From an uncultured Alphaproteobacteria bacterium (GTDB taxonomy: Bacteria; Pseudomonadota; Alphaproteobacteria; SP197), in contig CALSLK010000006.1 in assembly GCA_943787175.1 (NCBI GenBank), positions 372,001 to 436,000 of the forward strand: a stretch of DNA of 64,000 bases, in the 5' to 3' direction. The position numbers and the translations under genes are program-made. Below, piece after piece: positions 61,558-64,000 of the stretch. Under the pieces are notes generated by a model that was not told the origin of the DNA, searched no databases, and saw nothing but the letters and a program-made list of their open reading frames with translations. The first letter of the stretch is position 1. Every line of letters begins with the position of its first letter.

Positions 61558-62629
61558 GGCAGGATCCCTGCGTTCGCGTTTCGTAGGCTGGCTGACAGGT
61601 GTAGCGCTGGCCCTGGGCACTGTCATCTTTGCGGTGCCGGTTGCGCAGGCGCAAGTCGATGGCGAACCTGCTTCAGCCGTGGTCCTGATGTACCACCGGT
61701 TTGGTGATACCGGTGTGCCCTCGACCAACATCCGCCTTGATCAGTTCGAAGAGCATATCGCGATCCTGACGGACGGCCGCTACAACGTGCGCCCGCTTGA
61801 AGAGATTGTCGCAGCACTTGCTGCGGGCACGCCCCTACCGGACCGCACCATTGCGATCACGATCGATGACACCTATCGGTCAACCTACACAGAGGCGTTT
61901 CCGCGCCTGCAGGCTGCAGGCCTGCCGTTCACGCTGTTCGTCAATACGGATTCGGTCGGCCAGGTCGCTGGCGCGCTTAGCTGGTCGGAGATTCGCACCA
62001 TGGCCGAGGCCGGTGTCACGATCGGCGCGCACAGTGCTGCCCATGGCCATATGGCGTTCATGGATCGCGGCACCATGGAACAGGATCTGGCGCGCATGAC
62101 CTCGACCTTCCTGCGCGAACTGGGTTATGTGCCGCGCCTTTTTGCCTATCCTTATGGCGAATACAGTGCCGAGCTAGTCGCGATGATCGAAAATGCCGGC
62201 TATGTCGCTGCCTTCGGCCAGCACTCCGGGGCTGTGGCAGATGGCGCCAATCTCTTCACGCTGCCGCGGTTTGCACTGAACGAGCGCTATGGTGAGCCTG
62301 ATCGTTTCGCCACCATCGTCGATACCCTGGCGTTTCCGGTGCGCGACATCATGCCCGAAGATATGCCGATCCGTGGAACCGGCAGCGCGAACCCGCCATC
62401 CATCGGTTTCACGGCTGAAGAATCCGTGGGGTCTCTGCACAGGCTGGCCTGTTTTGCCTCGAACGGCGCGAATGTTGATCTGGAACTACTGGGCGACCGC
62501 CACGTCGAGATCCGGCTGGACCGGCCCTTTGGCCCAGGTCGCAGCCGTCTCAACTGTACTCTGCCCACGTCAGACGGACGCTTCCGCTGGCTGGGCCTGC
62601 CGTTCCTCGTGCCCGGAGGCACTGAGTAG
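61556..62629 (+). CDS. Polysaccharide deacetylase, secreted
   Basis: Signal peptide then VVLMYHRFGDTGVPSTNI; ITIDDTYRSTYTEAFP; VTIGAHSAAHGHM. Confidence 0.92.
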   Translation: MAGSLRSRFVGWLTGVALALGTVIFAVPVAQAQVDGEPASAVVLMYHRFGDTGVPSTNIRLDQFEEHIAILTDGRYNVRPLEEIVAALAAGTPLPDRTIAITIDDTYRSTYTEAFPRLQAAGLPFTLFVNTDSVGQVAGALSWSEIRTMAEAGVTIGAHSAAHGHMAFMDRGTMEQDLARMTSTFLRELGYVPRLFAYPYGEYSAELVAMIENAGYVAAFGQHSGAVADGANLFTLPRFALNERYGEPDRFATIVDTLAFPVRDIMPEDMPIRGTGSANPPSIGFTAEESVGSLHRLACFASNGANVDLELLGDRHVEIRLDRPFGPGRSRLNCTLPTSDGRFRWLGLPFLVPGGTE

Positions 62630-62665
62630 GCAAGGTGGAAAAATCAGCTTGGAGATCGCTCCGGT

Positions 62666-63616
62666 CTAGAGGGCCAGATCAGCCAGGCGGGCGTTGTCGA
62701 AATCGGTGAGTTTGTTGAAGCGGATGACCGAGCGCACCAGTTCGATGTAGTCGGGCTCTTCTGCGTAATCGTCCAGGCCGGCAGCCAGGGTCCAACCGTC
62801 GAGCGGCAGATTCTCGCTGTGGAGGGCCGTGCGGATCTGACGCAGATGACGATAGGCCCCGTGGCGGTTCAGGTTGACCAGATAAGCCAGCACCGAATCC
62901 TTCAGGCCATCAAACGACTTCACAACATGGGTTTCGTCCGAGCGGCGTGCTTCAGGAACAATACCGTCGTCTTCATCCCACGAGCGTTGACCGAACACGG
63001 CATTGCCTTCATGGGCAAAACGCGACGTGCCCCAGCCTGATTCCAATGCGGCCTGGGCCAGCACCAGCGAGGGCGGAATGACGTCCACGCGCGCAACCAG
63101 CGTGTCAAAATCGATGTCGTCGACATAGTAGAGTTCGGCGAGCTCATTGAGCCATGCCTGGTCCTGGGCGGAAAGCTCCTGGCCTTGATCGACAGCCGAC
63201 TTGAGACGGAGGAGTTCCTCACGATCGGAGTGGATGTTCTCGTTGGCGGCCAGCACCAGTGGCAGCATGACCATGATGAAGATGCGCTTCTTCTCTGCGA
63301 CCTGATCAATCTCTGCCATGTCCTGGGGCATGGCAGTTGGGAAAAGGCGCGGCACCAGAGCATCGCCCTGGCGCACGCTGGCAACCTGGAATCCAGCGTC
63401 CGAAAGGATCTGATCGACGGTTTCAGCATCCGAAGCAGGCAGCAACCCGCTCTCCGAGACAACTTCGAGCGTCTCGATCACGGGCTCCATGGCGATCACG
63501 GCTCGCGGTGAGGCGGCGGAATTCTCGATGACCTCGCCAGAGGTATCGGCCAATGCGCCATGAGTCAGAAACGCTGCGGCCAGCAGGACCACAGTCTTGG
63601 AAGATTTGACAGTCAT
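62666..63616 (-). CDS. Glucosaminidase-domain (Bax/FlgJ-like) protein
   Basis: PPSLVLAQAALESGWGTSRFAHEGNAVFGQRSW; signal peptide. Confidence 0.88.
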   Translation of the reverse strand: MTVKSSKTVVLLAAAFLTHGALADTSGEVIENSAASPRAVIAMEPVIETLEVVSESGLLPASDAETVDQILSDAGFQVASVRQGDALVPRLFPTAMPQDMAEIDQVAEKKRIFIMVMLPLVLAANENIHSDREELLRLKSAVDQGQELSAQDQAWLNELAELYYVDDIDFDTLVARVDVIPPSLVLAQAALESGWGTSRFAHEGNAVFGQRSWDEDDGIVPEARRSDETHVVKSFDGLKDSVLAYLVNLNRHGAYRHLRQIRTALHSENLPLDGWTLAAGLDDYAEEPDYIELVRSVIRFNKLTDFDNARLADLAL

Positions 63617-63687
63617 GAAAGGAGGCTCCCTTTGAACCACCGTTGATCGCCGCCGTCCCTGTCCTCCGAAGGAACGGCAGGTTCGCC

Positions 63688-63996
63688 CTACATAACGGGG
63701 CGAACTTCGACCACTTCGGGGATGTAATGTTTCAGAAGATTCTCGATGCCCATTTTCAGGGTCATTGTCGAACTGGGGCAGCCCTGACAGGCGCCCTGCA
63801 TGGTGAGATGAACGATACCGTCCTGATAGGAGCGGAAAACAATATCGCCGCCGTCCTGCGCAACAGCCGGGCGCACGCGGGTATCAAGCAGTTCCTTGAT
63901 TTGGCCCACGACTTCGGCATCGGCTTCGCCAAAGCTTTCTTCGGCAGCTTCGCCGTCGCTCTCGATGACCGGGCGGCCAGCAATGAAGTGCTCCAT
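63688..63996 (-). CDS. NifU-like Fe-S scaffold C-terminal domain; gene continues beyond window
   Basis: LLDTRVRPAVAQDGGDIVFRSYQDGIVHLTMQGACQGCPSSTMTLKMGIENLLKHYIPEV. Confidence 0.93.
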   Translation of the reverse strand: MEHFIAGRPVIESDGEAAEESFGEADAEVVGQIKELLDTRVRPAVAQDGGDIVFRSYQDGIVHLTMQGACQGCPSSTMTLKMGIENLLKHYIPEVVEVRPVM

Positions 63997-64000
63997 GATT

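Noticed and set aside
1-64000. tRNA/rRNA genes, prophage, toxin-antitoxin or restriction systems
   Set aside because: None recognised by reading the sequence and ORF track; a tRNAscan/defense-finder run would be needed to exclude small ones.

Overview
Origin-proximal chromosomal segment of a GC-rich alphaproteobacterium, probably Rhodospirillales-like. Most of it is housekeeping. Left part: DadA-type oxidoreductase, cupin, SDR, purH, rho, hemJ-hemH-hemE, then a hemE/PPSR intergenic region with origin-like features (oriC candidate), PPSR, maf, aroE, coaE, dnaQ. Middle: mnmE-mnmG-rsmG-parA-parB with four perfect 16-bp parS sites, then holA-lptE-leuS. Right part: yggS, trpS, trmB, metK, lnt, corC, ybeY, phoH, miaB, plsC, olsB-like, fur, tsaB-rimI fusion, nfu. 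The accessory part (about 33-46.7 kb) has an intact porin, a second porin copy broken by nested IS3/IS630 remnants, and ten tandem PAPS-type sulfotransferase paralogs: one after the intact porin, nine in a tightly packed array that runs into yggS. A separate Stf0-type sulfotransferase lies next to parB. Two copies of an intergenic structured repeat show compensatory stem changes. Many single-base frameshifts occur in otherwise well-conserved essential genes, most likely sequence or assembly indels. All identifications come from reading motifs in the translated ORFs; no database search was run.
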